A model generated the notes under the pieces. It was not told the DNA's origin. It ran no database searches and saw only the letters and a list, made by a program, of their open reading frames with translations. A stretch of 45,822 bases of DNA from IMG/VR virus record IMGVR_UViG_3300038701_001617, positions 1 to 45,822 of that record. One strand, written 5' to 3'. The stretch comes from a virus. Both the position numbers and the translations under genes were made by a program. Below, piece by piece: positions 38,790 through 45,822 of the stretch; within the stretch, counting starts at the first letter, position 1, and each line of letters starts with the position of its first letter.

Positions 38790-39310
38790 TGGGATGTGAT
38801 GAATCCTCGCGGGACGTATTGATTTCAAGCCCCTATATGTTTGAGGCGCTCAGGAAGGCGAGTGAGCCCCAGCCCCCCAAGCTCACCGGCTCCAAGCCGC
38901 ACGACGACGAGCGGATGAAGGTGCTGTGGGAGGCGCTGCGGGAGGTCCGGGATGCGACCGAGTATCGAGTGTCCATGCCGTCGCTCGACAACGACTGGTC
39001 CCTGCCTGACGGGAAGAGAGCGAGATTGCGATATGCCGAGAGTTCCGCCAAGCGACACGACCGGCTGCGCCGCGAGTGGAAAGTCCTCGTAGACCACTAC
39101 GATCGGTTGCGGGCGGCGACTAACGTCTCCGACAAGCTCGCCGCCATCGACCGCCTCGACCCCCTGCTCATCCGCAAGAAGCGTGAGGAGGACGAAGCCG
39201 AGGCGGCGGAGGACCGTGAGATTCGCATCGGCGTCCTGACTGACGACATCAAGCGAGCTAAGGCCGAGATTGCCCGGCTGGAAAGCGAGGGGGCAGATGA
39301 CGATTCGTAA
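38789..39310 (+). CDS. helical charged phage protein, unrecognised
   Basis: 173 residues coupled to the sigma-like gene. SSPYMFEALRKASEPQPPK opens it, then long charged helices (DERMKVLWEALREVRDATEY; KKREEDEAEAAEDREIRIG) likely coiled. No family recognised. Confidence 0.65.
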   Translation: MGCDESSRDVLISSPYMFEALRKASEPQPPKLTGSKPHDDERMKVLWEALREVRDATEYRVSMPSLDNDWSLPDGKRARLRYAESSAKRHDRLRREWKVLVDHYDRLRAATNVSDKLAAIDRLDPLLIRKKREEDEAEAAEDREIRIGVLTDDIKRAKAEIARLESEGADDDS

Positions 39311-39509
39311 TGGTGGGACGGTGGCGTGGTACGGCTGTCTCTACGCCCCATCGCCAGATAACTGGCAGCAGATTGAGTTATCGCCGACCGGTGCATGGAG
39401 CGGCACCGTCATCGACGCCGACCCCAACGCCACGATGGTTTCCGTGCAGGTGGATGGCGAACCGTTCTTCCGACGCATCCCCGCGTGGATGCTCCAACCG
39501 ATTGACTGA
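39297..39509 (+). CDS. small beta-rich phage protein
   Basis: 70 residues, start overlapping the previous gene by 14 bp. GGTVAWYGCLYAPSPDNWQQ and VSVQVDGEPFFRRIPAWML suggest a small beta-barrel (SH3-like). No function recognised. Confidence 0.65.
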   Translation: MTIRNGGTVAWYGCLYAPSPDNWQQIELSPTGAWSGTVIDADPNATMVSVQVDGEPFFRRIPAWMLQPID

Positions 39510-39516
39510 GAGACAC

Positions 39517-39867
39517 ATGACGACCAAGAAGAAGGCCACGAAACGAACCGAGCCCGATGTCGTATCCGCCGATCCGCCTACGCCGATCGACCCCGAACCG
39601 GCTCCGGCTCCGCCCGAGAAGAAGCAGCGGTTCAGCAACCGCGACAAGTTTGGCAGGCCCCTGACGACGGGCGTGGAGATCGTCTACATCCGCGAGAAGT
39701 CCAGCCGCGCCGAGCGGGGGACAGTCGTGGACGCGACCTCGAAGCAGGGGTTCGTGTCGATCCAGCTCGAACAGGCGGTGCCTGGCGTGGAATACGAGGA
39801 CAAAGACCTCTCCGGCCGCCCGGCCCCGTTCATGGTCGCCACCGGCCTGCTGCATAGGCCTCGATAG
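39517..39867 (+). CDS. small phage protein with basic tail and SH3-like domain
   Basis: 116 residues. A basic, Pro-rich N-terminal half (TTKKKATKRTEPDVVS; PPEKKQRFSNRDKFGRPL), then TTGVEIVYIREKSS, GTVVDATSKQGFVSIQLEQ and PFMVATGLLHRPR. Similar strand layout to the gene before. May bind nucleic acid. Confidence 0.6.
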   Translation: MTTKKKATKRTEPDVVSADPPTPIDPEPAPAPPEKKQRFSNRDKFGRPLTTGVEIVYIREKSSRAERGTVVDATSKQGFVSIQLEQAVPGVEYEDKDLSGRPAPFMVATGLLHRPR

Positions 39868-39890
39868 CATTTCAATCCAGAGAGAACACA

Positions 39891-40244
39891 ATGACCATCG
39901 ACGACATCGCGCTGATCTGCCACGAACTCAATCGAGCATACTGCCTGGCCCTCGGCGACCGCAGCCAGCCCGCATGGAAAGACGCGCCAGATTGGCAGCG
40001 CGAGAGCGCGGTCAGCGGCGTTGAGTTTCACAGGGCGAATCCCGACGCCGACGACGCCGCCAGCCACAACAACTGGCTACAGGACAAGGCCGCTGACGGC
40101 TGGACGTATGGCCCCATGAAAGACGCGGCGAAGAAGGAGCATCACTGCATGGTCCCGTTCGAGAGATTGCCGCTTGACCAGCAGATCAAGGACAAGCTGT
40201 TCCGGCAGACCGTCCATGCCGTCCTGCCTCTCCTCGAAGAGTAG
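39891..40244 (+). CDS. RyR-domain protein
   Basis: 117 residues. QPAWKDAPDWQRESAVSGVEF, HNNWLQDKAADGWTYGPMKD and KKEHHCMVPFERLPLDQQIK match the RyR domain repeat (Pfam RyR), found in phages and in ryanodine receptors. In phages the single domain has no proven role; binding of a nucleotide or small ligand is suspected. Alone in the protein, as is usual in phages. Confidence 0.9.
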   Translation: MTIDDIALICHELNRAYCLALGDRSQPAWKDAPDWQRESAVSGVEFHRANPDADDAASHNNWLQDKAADGWTYGPMKDAAKKEHHCMVPFERLPLDQQIKDKLFRQTVHAVLPLLEE

Positions 40245-40412
40245 CATTTCAAGCCCCCGCCTGTATCGCGGTACGCCGTAACCCTTGCAAGGAGCGGCGG
40301 GGAGCAGACTTTGCCCGGTAGGCCACCGGGAACCGCCTCTAAGTGGACGGGACGCCGCCATTTGGAGTTGCTTCTCCGCCCCGTAGCTTATGCAACGGTC
40401 AGGAGTGGGCCT

Positions 40413-40436
40413 CGCCCCTACCGGGGCGACAAGCCC
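40413..40436 (+). other. hairpin in the 205-bp gap before the lipoprotein-like gene
   Basis: CGCCCC/GGGGCG with loop TACC, like one arm of the double-hairpin elements but on the rightward strand. The rest of the gap (40245-40449) holds a TGGAC box at 40346 and no gene. Confidence 0.5.
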
Positions 40437-40449
40437 TTTGGAGAACACG

Positions 40450-40938
40450 ATGACGATGAACTGGAAAGCTATCGGTATTTGGGCGGTCGCCATCGGTGCC
40501 GTCGTCGGACTCTGCTTCGCTGGAGGGTGCCGCCTTGACGAGATCATCACGGTGGATGTTCCGCCCGAGGTGCAGGAGTCTACTGGCGTCGGCCCGAAGG
40601 TGACTCTGCGTGATGCCCCGCAGGTGCGCGAGAAGCACATCTTCAACTTCACGCAGGGCCTCGATCGCTTTGACGAGAACTACGCCGACTCCTCCCTGCT
40701 GTACGAGATCGCCAGCTCGGCCCTCAACTCCGGCGCGCAGATCGCGGTCCCCGCTCTCGGCGAGGTGCCCGGCGGTGCGATCCTGGTCGGCCTGCTCGGC
40801 GGGCTCGGCGGCCTGTTCCTCAAGCGCCCCGGCGAAGGCAAGGCCATCAAGTCGGCTGAGGACGCCGGATACGACATGGGCCGCGCCGAGACGCTGAATA
40901 GTCTACGGGAGGCCACGAATGGAAATCCAACTGCATGA
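40450..40938 (+). CDS. lipoprotein-like membrane protein
   Basis: 162 residues, GGAG upstream. Signal-like segment at about 7-26 (IGIWAVAIGAVVGLCFAGGC) ends in a plausible lipobox (FAGG-Cys). A second hydrophobic stretch at about 112-128 (GAILVGLLGGLGGLFLK). Between them a soluble part with TQGLDRFDENYADSS. It may be an o-spanin-like or host-envelope protein of the lysis system, or a lysogeny membrane protein. Confidence 0.65.
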   Translation: MTMNWKAIGIWAVAIGAVVGLCFAGGCRLDEIITVDVPPEVQESTGVGPKVTLRDAPQVREKHIFNFTQGLDRFDENYADSSLLYEIASSALNSGAQIAVPALGEVPGGAILVGLLGGLGGLFLKRPGEGKAIKSAEDAGYDMGRAETLNSLREATNGNPTA

Positions 40939-41170
40939 CATCGCCGACCCCCTCGCCATCGCGGTAGCGACCGGCAGCACGGGCATCGTGTCGCAGGTGA
41001 TGGCCTATCAGATGGCCGTGCGGACTGAGGAATACCCACCGCGCGACTTAGCCGAGGCCATGTATATCGCCTCCACGGTTGGCGAGATGATTCAGAAGAT
41101 GGTCCCGGTCGAGTTCATCGGAGTTCCTGATGGCAGCCAAGAAGCCCACGCCGAAGAAGAAGACGACTAG
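40919..41170 (+). CDS. small phage protein, unrecognised
   Basis: 83 residues, overlapping the previous gene by 20 bp. Hydrophobic-acidic pattern (ADPLAIAVATGSTGIVSQVM; RDLAEAMYIASTVGEMIQKM) with an acidic tail. Not clearly a membrane protein. No family recognised. Confidence 0.6.
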   Translation: MEIQLHDIADPLAIAVATGSTGIVSQVMAYQMAVRTEEYPPRDLAEAMYIASTVGEMIQKMVPVEFIGVPDGSQEAHAEEEDD

Positions 41171-41327
41171 GCGTAAGCCGCAGAAGGCGAGCGGCTGCCA
41201 GTTCGGGAAGTGGAAGATACCGAAGGACGCGCGGGTGTGCGACGGCGGGACGGTGGATGGCGGCAACTACGGCCGCGTCCCGTTCCCCGACTACGACCCC
41301 GAAGACGGGGATTGGGATAGGCGATGA
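41130..41327 (+). CDS. small basic phage protein
   Basis: 65 residues, overlapping the gene before by 41 bp in another frame. Lys/Arg-rich start (KKPTPKKKTTRRKPQKAS), then FGKWKIPKDARVCDGG and an acidic end. Likely nucleic-acid binding; unrecognised. Confidence 0.55.
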   Translation: MAAKKPTPKKKTTRRKPQKASGCQFGKWKIPKDARVCDGGTVDGGNYGRVPFPDYDPEDGDWDRR

Positions 41328-41677
41328 CCCGTGAATGGCGCACCGACCCCACCACCGGCGACCGCTTCCTCGCCCTGAACAGCCAGCAGAAGTTCAAGAA
41401 CGCGACGTGGCGGCGGAGGGAGCCGACGGGGTGGGATGACGTTCAGACCAGCAACTCCCTGATGACGCTGTGGAAGGGCATCCGCGAAGCCCATGAGGGC
41501 AAGCGTCCGGCGTTTGGTGACGCGGCGGCAGCCCGCATCGCCCTGGGCCTGAAACGAACCATCGAAGAATCGACTAACCGGCGCGCCCGGTTCTACGCGG
41601 CGGCCATTGTGTTTGCCATCTGCTATGAGCAATACGACATCACCTTTGGACTCCGGCGAGCCCGTCGAGCGAAGTGA
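41324..41677 (+). CDS. phage protein, unrecognised
   Basis: 117 residues, start overlapping the previous stop (ATGA). Basic, helical (TSNSLMTLWKGIREAHEGKR; RRARFYAAAIVFAICYEQYD). It overlaps the small-terminase candidate by about 50 bp. Function unknown; may help packaging. Confidence 0.6.
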   Translation: MTREWRTDPTTGDRFLALNSQQKFKNATWRRREPTGWDDVQTSNSLMTLWKGIREAHEGKRPAFGDAAAARIALGLKRTIEESTNRRARFYAAAIVFAICYEQYDITFGLRRARRAK

Positions 41678-42011
41678 AGGCCGATGGCCAATCAGCCGCA
41701 GACTGCGTGAGAAGGCGATCAGCGTGGTCGAGGAGTCGCTTGACCACGACGACAAGAGGTTGGCCGCGAGCGCCGCGAAGCTGCTCGGCGACTTCGACTC
41801 ATTGAATATCCGTGACGAAGCGGAGGTTGACAAGCGCAAGCGTCTCGACGCAGGCCTGCCGACCGAGCGGCTGGACGCGGGGACGCTGGGTGACGCGGCC
41901 CAAAAGATTGCGGACGAGCTGGCGAGACTCACCGGAGGCGGCGTTGCAAGGAAGCAAGTCGAAAACGAAATCGACAACCATCTACGCCTTGACGGACCCG
42001 AGGACGGGTAG
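41625..42011 (+). CDS. small terminase subunit candidate
   Basis: 128 residues. Helical throughout: RLREKAISVVEESLDHDDKR, LAASAAKLLGDFDSLNIRDE, then TLGDAAQKIADELARL. Small terminases are helical oligomers with an N-terminal DNA-binding part and lie just before the large subunit; here one homing gene lies between. Called from position and helix pattern; no motif proves it. The next gene begins inside it. Confidence 0.6.
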   Translation: MSNTTSPLDSGEPVERSEGRWPISRRLREKAISVVEESLDHDDKRLAASAAKLLGDFDSLNIRDEAEVDKRKRLDAGLPTERLDAGTLGDAAQKIADELARLTGGGVARKQVENEIDNHLRLDGPEDG

Positions 42012-42801
42012 GGTTCGGTATGTGGGGAAGACGGCCTATAAGGCCCAGTACCGATACCAGCAGCATCTCCACAAGATCGAGTCTCAGCCGCGCACCCGCC
42101 GCCGCAACTGGCTCCTGCACTTGGAACGCCTTGGGCTCCAGCCGGGCCTCTCGATCCTGATGATCGTGCCTCCTTCGGGCGATTGGCAGCAGTGGGAGCG
42201 GTTCTGGATTGCATGGTTCCGTGAACTAGAAGACCTCACCAACATCAGTGATGGCGGCGAGGGCGCGGCCGGGCCGAGGGTGGCTCGGGTCCGATTGAAG
42301 TGTGCCCGATGCGGCAAGTCCATCGTGCGACTCCCATCTCAAAAGCGGCTTGAGCACACCTATTGCACCCACCAGTGTTCTCGCGCCGCGCAGCAGGCGG
42401 CCGGGCGTGCTGGCGGGCCGCCCAAGGCAAAAATCATATCTCGCCCGTGTTGCCAGTGCGGCGCTCCGGTGAATCGCAAGAAGTCTGAGTTTAGATCGCC
42501 CACGTGGTTCTGCTCGAAGCAGTGCATGTCGGCAGCGGGCGGGCCACATGGCATACGAAAACGACGGCAAGCCGAGCGCGACCAGCCCCGAAGCGATCGA
42601 GGGCAAGCGACTCCAAGACGAAGCGAGGGCGATGCTGGCGCAGATGGGCGAGGCGATGAACGCCATCGCCGAAGCGGCTCGGAAAGCCGACTCCCCCGAG
42701 CAGCTACGGGCCGTCGAGGGCCTGATGAAGCGGGCCAAGGCGGAGATGGCGGATCGCAAGATCGAGCAGAACCTCGCCACGCTAAGCCCGCTACAGCTTG
42801 A
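41944..42801 (+). CDS. GIY-YIG homing endonuclease
   Basis: 285 residues from TTG with a strong CGGAGG site five bases before. The GIY-YIG module (about 12-105): TIYALTD and RYVGKT, Arg37 in AQYRYQQH, Glu85 in WQQWERFW, Asn100. Two zinc-finger-like groups follow: Cys120, Cys123, Cys141, Cys145; and Cys169-172, Cys190, Cys194. After about residue 200 the frame runs 254 bp over the large terminase start in another frame, with Arg/Gly/Asp-rich sequence that looks like a non-selected extension. Such genes insert into conserved phage loci and spread by cutting unoccupied alleles. Confidence 0.85.
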   Translation: MQGSKSKTKSTTIYALTDPRTGRVRYVGKTAYKAQYRYQQHLHKIESQPRTRRRNWLLHLERLGLQPGLSILMIVPPSGDWQQWERFWIAWFRELEDLTNISDGGEGAAGPRVARVRLKCARCGKSIVRLPSQKRLEHTYCTHQCSRAAQQAAGRAGGPPKAKIISRPCCQCGAPVNRKKSEFRSPTWFCSKQCMSAAGGPHGIRKRRQAERDQPRSDRGQATPRRSEGDAGADGRGDERHRRSGSESRLPRAATGRRGPDEAGQGGDGGSQDRAEPRHAKPATA

Positions 42802-44062
42802 AGCCGTCGGCGCGTGGGAGCTGGGGCAGTACCGGACGATCGGCTGTTGCGGCTCGAATCGGAGCGGAAAGTCTTTCGTGGGCGGCACCGCCTACTGCAA
42901 GTACCTCCGCGACGATGCGCCCGACCATAGCGAACACCTGATTGTCACGACCGACCAGCGTCTGAGCGCCAAGAACCAGCAGAAGATGCTGTGGGAGAAC
43001 CTGCCCCGCCACCTCTTTGACACCGAATGGACCGGCCCCAAAAACGGCTTCGGCTCTCGCAACCCGGTTGTCATCCTGGATCACGGCGGGCGAAACATCG
43101 TCCTGCACATCATGACCCAATCCGAGTTCGAGGCGAACTTTCACGCATTCGAGGGGTTGACGATTGAGACGGCGTGGGTGGACGAGTCGATCAGCGAGGA
43201 ATTGTATTCGGCGATCAAGACACGGCTCACGCTAAGCAACGACGGGCGCGTTTTGATTAGCGCGATCCCTGGAATGGCGTGGGTTTATGACGCGGTGTAC
43301 CGGGCCAAGCCCGAGGACAAGGTGTGGCACAAGCTCTTTGAGCCGTTCACCAACCCATTGATGACCGCCGAAAAGCTCGCCGCCCTCGAACGAGCCGTCC
43401 CCCCCCACGAGCGAGACGTTCGCTTGAAGGGCGTCCCCGCAATGGCCGGTGCCCTCGTGTATGTCGAGTTCCGGGACGACATCCACGTCATTGAGCCTAG
43501 CGAGATTCCAGATGACCTCACATGGTACGCGGGCCTCGACGTGGGCATGGACCACCCGACCGTATGGCTCTTAGTGGGCGTTGACCGGGACGGCAGGTAC
43601 TACGTCACGCAGGAGTACGTCTCCCGCAACACGCCCGTTGAAGACGACGTGGCGAACATCAAGGGCACCCTCGGCCGCAAGACCCTCCGCTCCCCCACCT
43701 ACATCGACCCCGCCGCGTTCCAGGTCACGAAGGCCAACCAAGTCTCCGTCGCCCAGCAGTACCGCAACCACGGCCTGCCCACGATGCGGAGCCGCCAGAC
43801 CAGTCAGGTCGGCGAGACGGCGCAGGTCCACCAGATCAAGGAATTGCTCGCTCACGAGGAGCTGTTCGTCTCGACCAACTGCCCCCAGTTGATCCGCGAG
43901 TTCCACGTCTGGAAATACAAGCGCGACCGGCAGAACAAGGCCATGTCGAAAGACGCCTTCGAGGACAAGAACAACGACGCCCTCGACGCCCTCCGCTACT
44001 GCCTGACGATGCGGCCCATGTACGGCCGCGAACCCCGCAAGGTGACTGTTCTCAATGTCTAG
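42548..44062 (+). CDS. terL: large terminase subunit (packaging ATPase-nuclease)
   Basis: 504 residues. Walker A GSNRSGKS (102-109), Walker B and catalytic acid TAWVDE (208-213), and a nuclease domain with Asp331 (YAGLDVGMDHPT), Asp388 (TYIDPAAF) and Asp477/Asp480 (KNNDALDALRYCL). This is the DNA-packaging motor that also cuts the concatemer. The start at 42548 has no good ribosome site and lies within the homing gene; internal ATG codons (for example residue 29) could be used. Its stop overlaps the next gene. Confidence 0.93.
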   Translation: MAYENDGKPSATSPEAIEGKRLQDEARAMLAQMGEAMNAIAEAARKADSPEQLRAVEGLMKRAKAEMADRKIEQNLATLSPLQLEAVGAWELGQYRTIGCCGSNRSGKSFVGGTAYCKYLRDDAPDHSEHLIVTTDQRLSAKNQQKMLWENLPRHLFDTEWTGPKNGFGSRNPVVILDHGGRNIVLHIMTQSEFEANFHAFEGLTIETAWVDESISEELYSAIKTRLTLSNDGRVLISAIPGMAWVYDAVYRAKPEDKVWHKLFEPFTNPLMTAEKLAALERAVPPHERDVRLKGVPAMAGALVYVEFRDDIHVIEPSEIPDDLTWYAGLDVGMDHPTVWLLVGVDRDGRYYVTQEYVSRNTPVEDDVANIKGTLGRKTLRSPTYIDPAAFQVTKANQVSVAQQYRNHGLPTMRSRQTSQVGETAQVHQIKELLAHEELFVSTNCPQLIREFHVWKYKRDRQNKAMSKDAFEDKNNDALDALRYCLTMRPMYGREPRKVTVLNV

Positions 44063-44231
44063 CATCCTCATCGCCTATCTCGCTGGCTGCGTCTGCACGC
44101 TGGCTGGCGTCGCCCTTGGCTGCCACATCACGCAGTCCTCCCGATCGGGCAAGCCCATCGTCCCCAATCTGCGGCGACCCACGCAAGAGCCCCTTCCCCG
44201 GCCCGTGCGATCCAACGTAGGGAATCTCTAA
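44055..44231 (+). CDS. small single-pass membrane protein
   Basis: 58 residues, the ATG overlapping the terminase end. A hydrophobic N-terminal segment (about 3-24, SILIAYLAGCVCTLAGVALG) and a basic, Pro-rich tail (SRSGKPIVPNLRRPTQEPLP). Between terminase and portal; shape fits a small holin-like or virion membrane protein. Confidence 0.6.
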   Translation: MSSILIAYLAGCVCTLAGVALGCHITQSSRSGKPIVPNLRRPTQEPLPRPVRSNVGNL

Positions 44232-45822
44232 TTGTTTGGCCTTGGTGCATCCGAAAAATCCGCTGACGATCCAGTCGTAACGCTCCGCGCGGAGATCGAC
44301 CGCAAGATCAAAGACGCGCAGATTGAGCGCGGCAAGTTCGAGCAGGTCATCGACAACAACCGCAAGCTGGTCGCGGGCCTGCACGACGAGGTGTTTGGCT
44401 CCAACGCCGACCGCCGCAGCTTCTCGGTGAACCGCATCCAGAACGCGGTCATCACGCAGACGGCCGTCCAGACCGAATCGCCGCCCCGTCCCGTCTTCCG
44501 TGGCCGAGAGACGAACGAGCCCCCCGAAATCTTCCTCCGCCCGGAGTCGGCCTACAAGGTCGAGTCGCTGGGCGAGGGCCACGGCCTGACCGACGGGCAG
44601 TTGCAGGGCGTTGAAGTCCTGCCCGAGCCGCTGTTCGAGTTCCTGTCTTCGCAGACGGTTGAACAGGAGCAGCCCAACCCCCGCGCAGGCGAGACGATGC
44701 CCGGCGAGGCGGACGCAGAGGGCAACCAGCCCGACGTGCCCGAGCCCGAGACGATCATGGCCCCCGTGCCGGTCTTCACCGACGACGACTTCCTTTTCCT
44801 CACCGACGAGTTGTGTGCCGAAGCGCTAACGCAGGAACACGAATCGGAGTGGGAGATCGCAGGCTGCGACGCCGACGTGTCCACATGGATTTACGAGACG
44901 AACGTCGTCGGCTGGGCCGACCAGTTGATCCAGTGGGACGCCGAGAAAGACCACTTCTTCTTCACGAAGCTGTACCCGTACCACTGCTGGATTGACCGCT
45001 GGGCGACGCGGGTCGGCAACGCCAACTACTTCGTCATCCGGCGGGTGTTGGACGTGGCCGAGGCGAAGAAGGACTACCCCGAATACGCGGACGAGATCGA
45101 GAAGAACGCCGGGACGTGGAACGACCTGTACCCCGAGCATGGCTCGCGCGGCGGCAAGTTCGACTCCAACGGCGAACGTGAGACGGTGGACCGCATCACG
45201 CTATGGTGCCGCGACTACCCCTACCCGCGCGACGAGGCCGACGCCTTGCAGCGGCAGGAAGTCGAAGCGGCCCCCGCCTCGCCTATCGAGGTGGATGGCA
45301 TGGTCATCGGCATGGAGCCGCCCGAGCTGCCCTACCTCAACGCGGACGGCGAGCCCACCGCGCCCGGCGACGAGAACTGGCCGACCCGTCCGGGCATCCG
45401 CCAGGTGGACATGATCGGCGACATCGTGCTGTACGACGGCGAGACGGAGTTCGCCGACATCCCGGTGTCCCGCAACCTGAACATTCCCGTCGTGGAGTCG
45501 CCTTACGGGCAGGGCGAGCCCGAGCGCCTGTACGACCTGCAAGACCTCTACAACCGTCTCTGGTCGATCTACCACGACTACTGCCTCTACTACCGCTCGC
45601 CGGAGCAGATGCTTCCGCAGTCGGTTGTCGAAGCGCTCAAGACCGAACTCGAAACCCTGCACTCCAAGGGCGGACGCAAGCTCGGCATCCCTGACGACCT
45701 CTGGATCAACTTCCAGGGGCAGATATTGCAACAGGTGCAGGTGCCGCAACTCAGCGACACGTTCTTCCGGCTGATGCAGATGCTCAAGGATGAGATGGAC
45801 ACGATGAGCGGCATCGTGGGCC
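44232..45822 (+). CDS. portal protein, N-terminal part (continues at window start)
   Basis: The frame starts at TTG directly after the previous stop and runs off the window, then joins 3-578 for about 679 residues in all. Helical start (TLRAEIDRKIKDAQIERGKF), then a beta-rich wing and DIPVSRNLNIPVVESPYGQG and LYDLQDLYNRLWSIYHDYCL, a helical stem. The order terminase, portal, scaffold, capsid fixes the role more than any one motif. Start codon is uncertain. Confidence 0.8.
   Translation, partial: MFGLGASEKSADDPVVTLRAEIDRKIKDAQIERGKFEQVIDNNRKLVAGLHDEVFGSNADRRSFSVNRIQNAVITQTAVQTESPPRPVFRGRETNEPPEIFLRPESAYKVESLGEGHGLTDGQLQGVEVLPEPLFEFLSSQTVEQEQPNPRAGETMPGEADAEGNQPDVPEPETIMAPVPVFTDDDFLFLTDELCAEALTQEHESEWEIAGCDADVSTWIYETNVVGWADQLIQWDAEKDHFFFTKLYPYHCWIDRWATRVGNANYFVIRRVLDVAEAKKDYPEYADEIEKNAGTWNDLYPEHGSRGGKFDSNGERETVDRITLWCRDYPYPRDEADALQRQEVEAAPASPIEVDGMVIGMEPPELPYLNADGEPTAPGDENWPTRPGIRQVDMIGDIVLYDGETEFADIPVSRNLNIPVVESPYGQGEPERLYDLQDLYNRLWSIYHDYCLYYRSPEQMLPQSVVEALKTELETLHSKGGRKLGIPDDLWINFQGQILQQVQVPQLSDTFFRLMQMLKDEMDTMSGIVG
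45696..45821. repeat. right copy of 126-bp terminal direct repeat
   Basis: Same 126 bases as 3-128. See the left copy for interpretation. The final base of the window differs from position 129. Confidence 0.95.

Noticed and set aside
41812-41943. Upstream extension of the homing endonuclease frame
   Set aside because: It is out of frame with, and lies inside, the small-terminase candidate; the strong ribosome site is just before the TTG at 41944.

Overview
The window looks like one complete, circularly closed genome of a temperate, high-GC, podovirus-like phage, about 45.7 kb. The first and last 126 bases are the same (3-128 and 45696-45821), and the portal gene reads in frame across that join. 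The host is probably a planctomycete. This is inferred from the integrase, whose conserved blocks match the planctomycete type of tyrosine recombinase, and from the tail proteins. There is no direct host marker.

Rightward (late) module, from about 38.1 kb through the join to 16.87 kb: a sigma-70-like gene; small genes including a RyR-domain protein; a lipoprotein-like membrane protein; a small-terminase candidate; a GIY-YIG homing endonuclease that overlaps the start of the large terminase; the large terminase; portal; a free-standing glycyl-tRNA-synthetase-like catalytic core; a scaffold-like protein; major capsid protein; two paralogous small capsid-surface candidates; a beta-helix tailspike, a TIM-barrel-like protein, a LamG lectin-like protein and a fibre-like protein; connector and tail genes; and a 1202-residue ejection-type protein. 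It ends at two hairpins (16871-16927). A single leftward membrane gene (12074-12292) with its own promoter sits inside it.

Leftward (early/lysogeny) module, 33.0 to 16.9 kb, many genes with start/stop overlaps: a RAMP-like protein, many small phage proteins, a Dam-type methylase, a PD-(D/E)XK exonuclease, an ERF annealing protein, a resolvase-like nuclease, zinc-ribbon proteins, excisionase, integrase, attP, metallophosphoesterase, a nucleotide-metabolism fusion, a DnaB-like helicase and a SLOG-family protein. attP carries the 3' half of a tRNA-Gly(CCC) gene. A second leftward group (37.45 to 34.3 kb) holds small genes and a DUF3560 protein, separated by tandem hairpins.

Control: a helix-turn-helix repressor candidate (33550-33957, rightward) lies beside a leftward promoter. 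Copies of a TGGAC/GTCCA box cluster there and again at 37.47-38.13 kb, ahead of the second leftward group and the sigma-like gene. This suggests one repressor holds both early leftward transcription and entry into the late module.

I recognise no DNA polymerase, primase, endolysin or spanin. Lysis genes may be hidden among the small membrane proteins.
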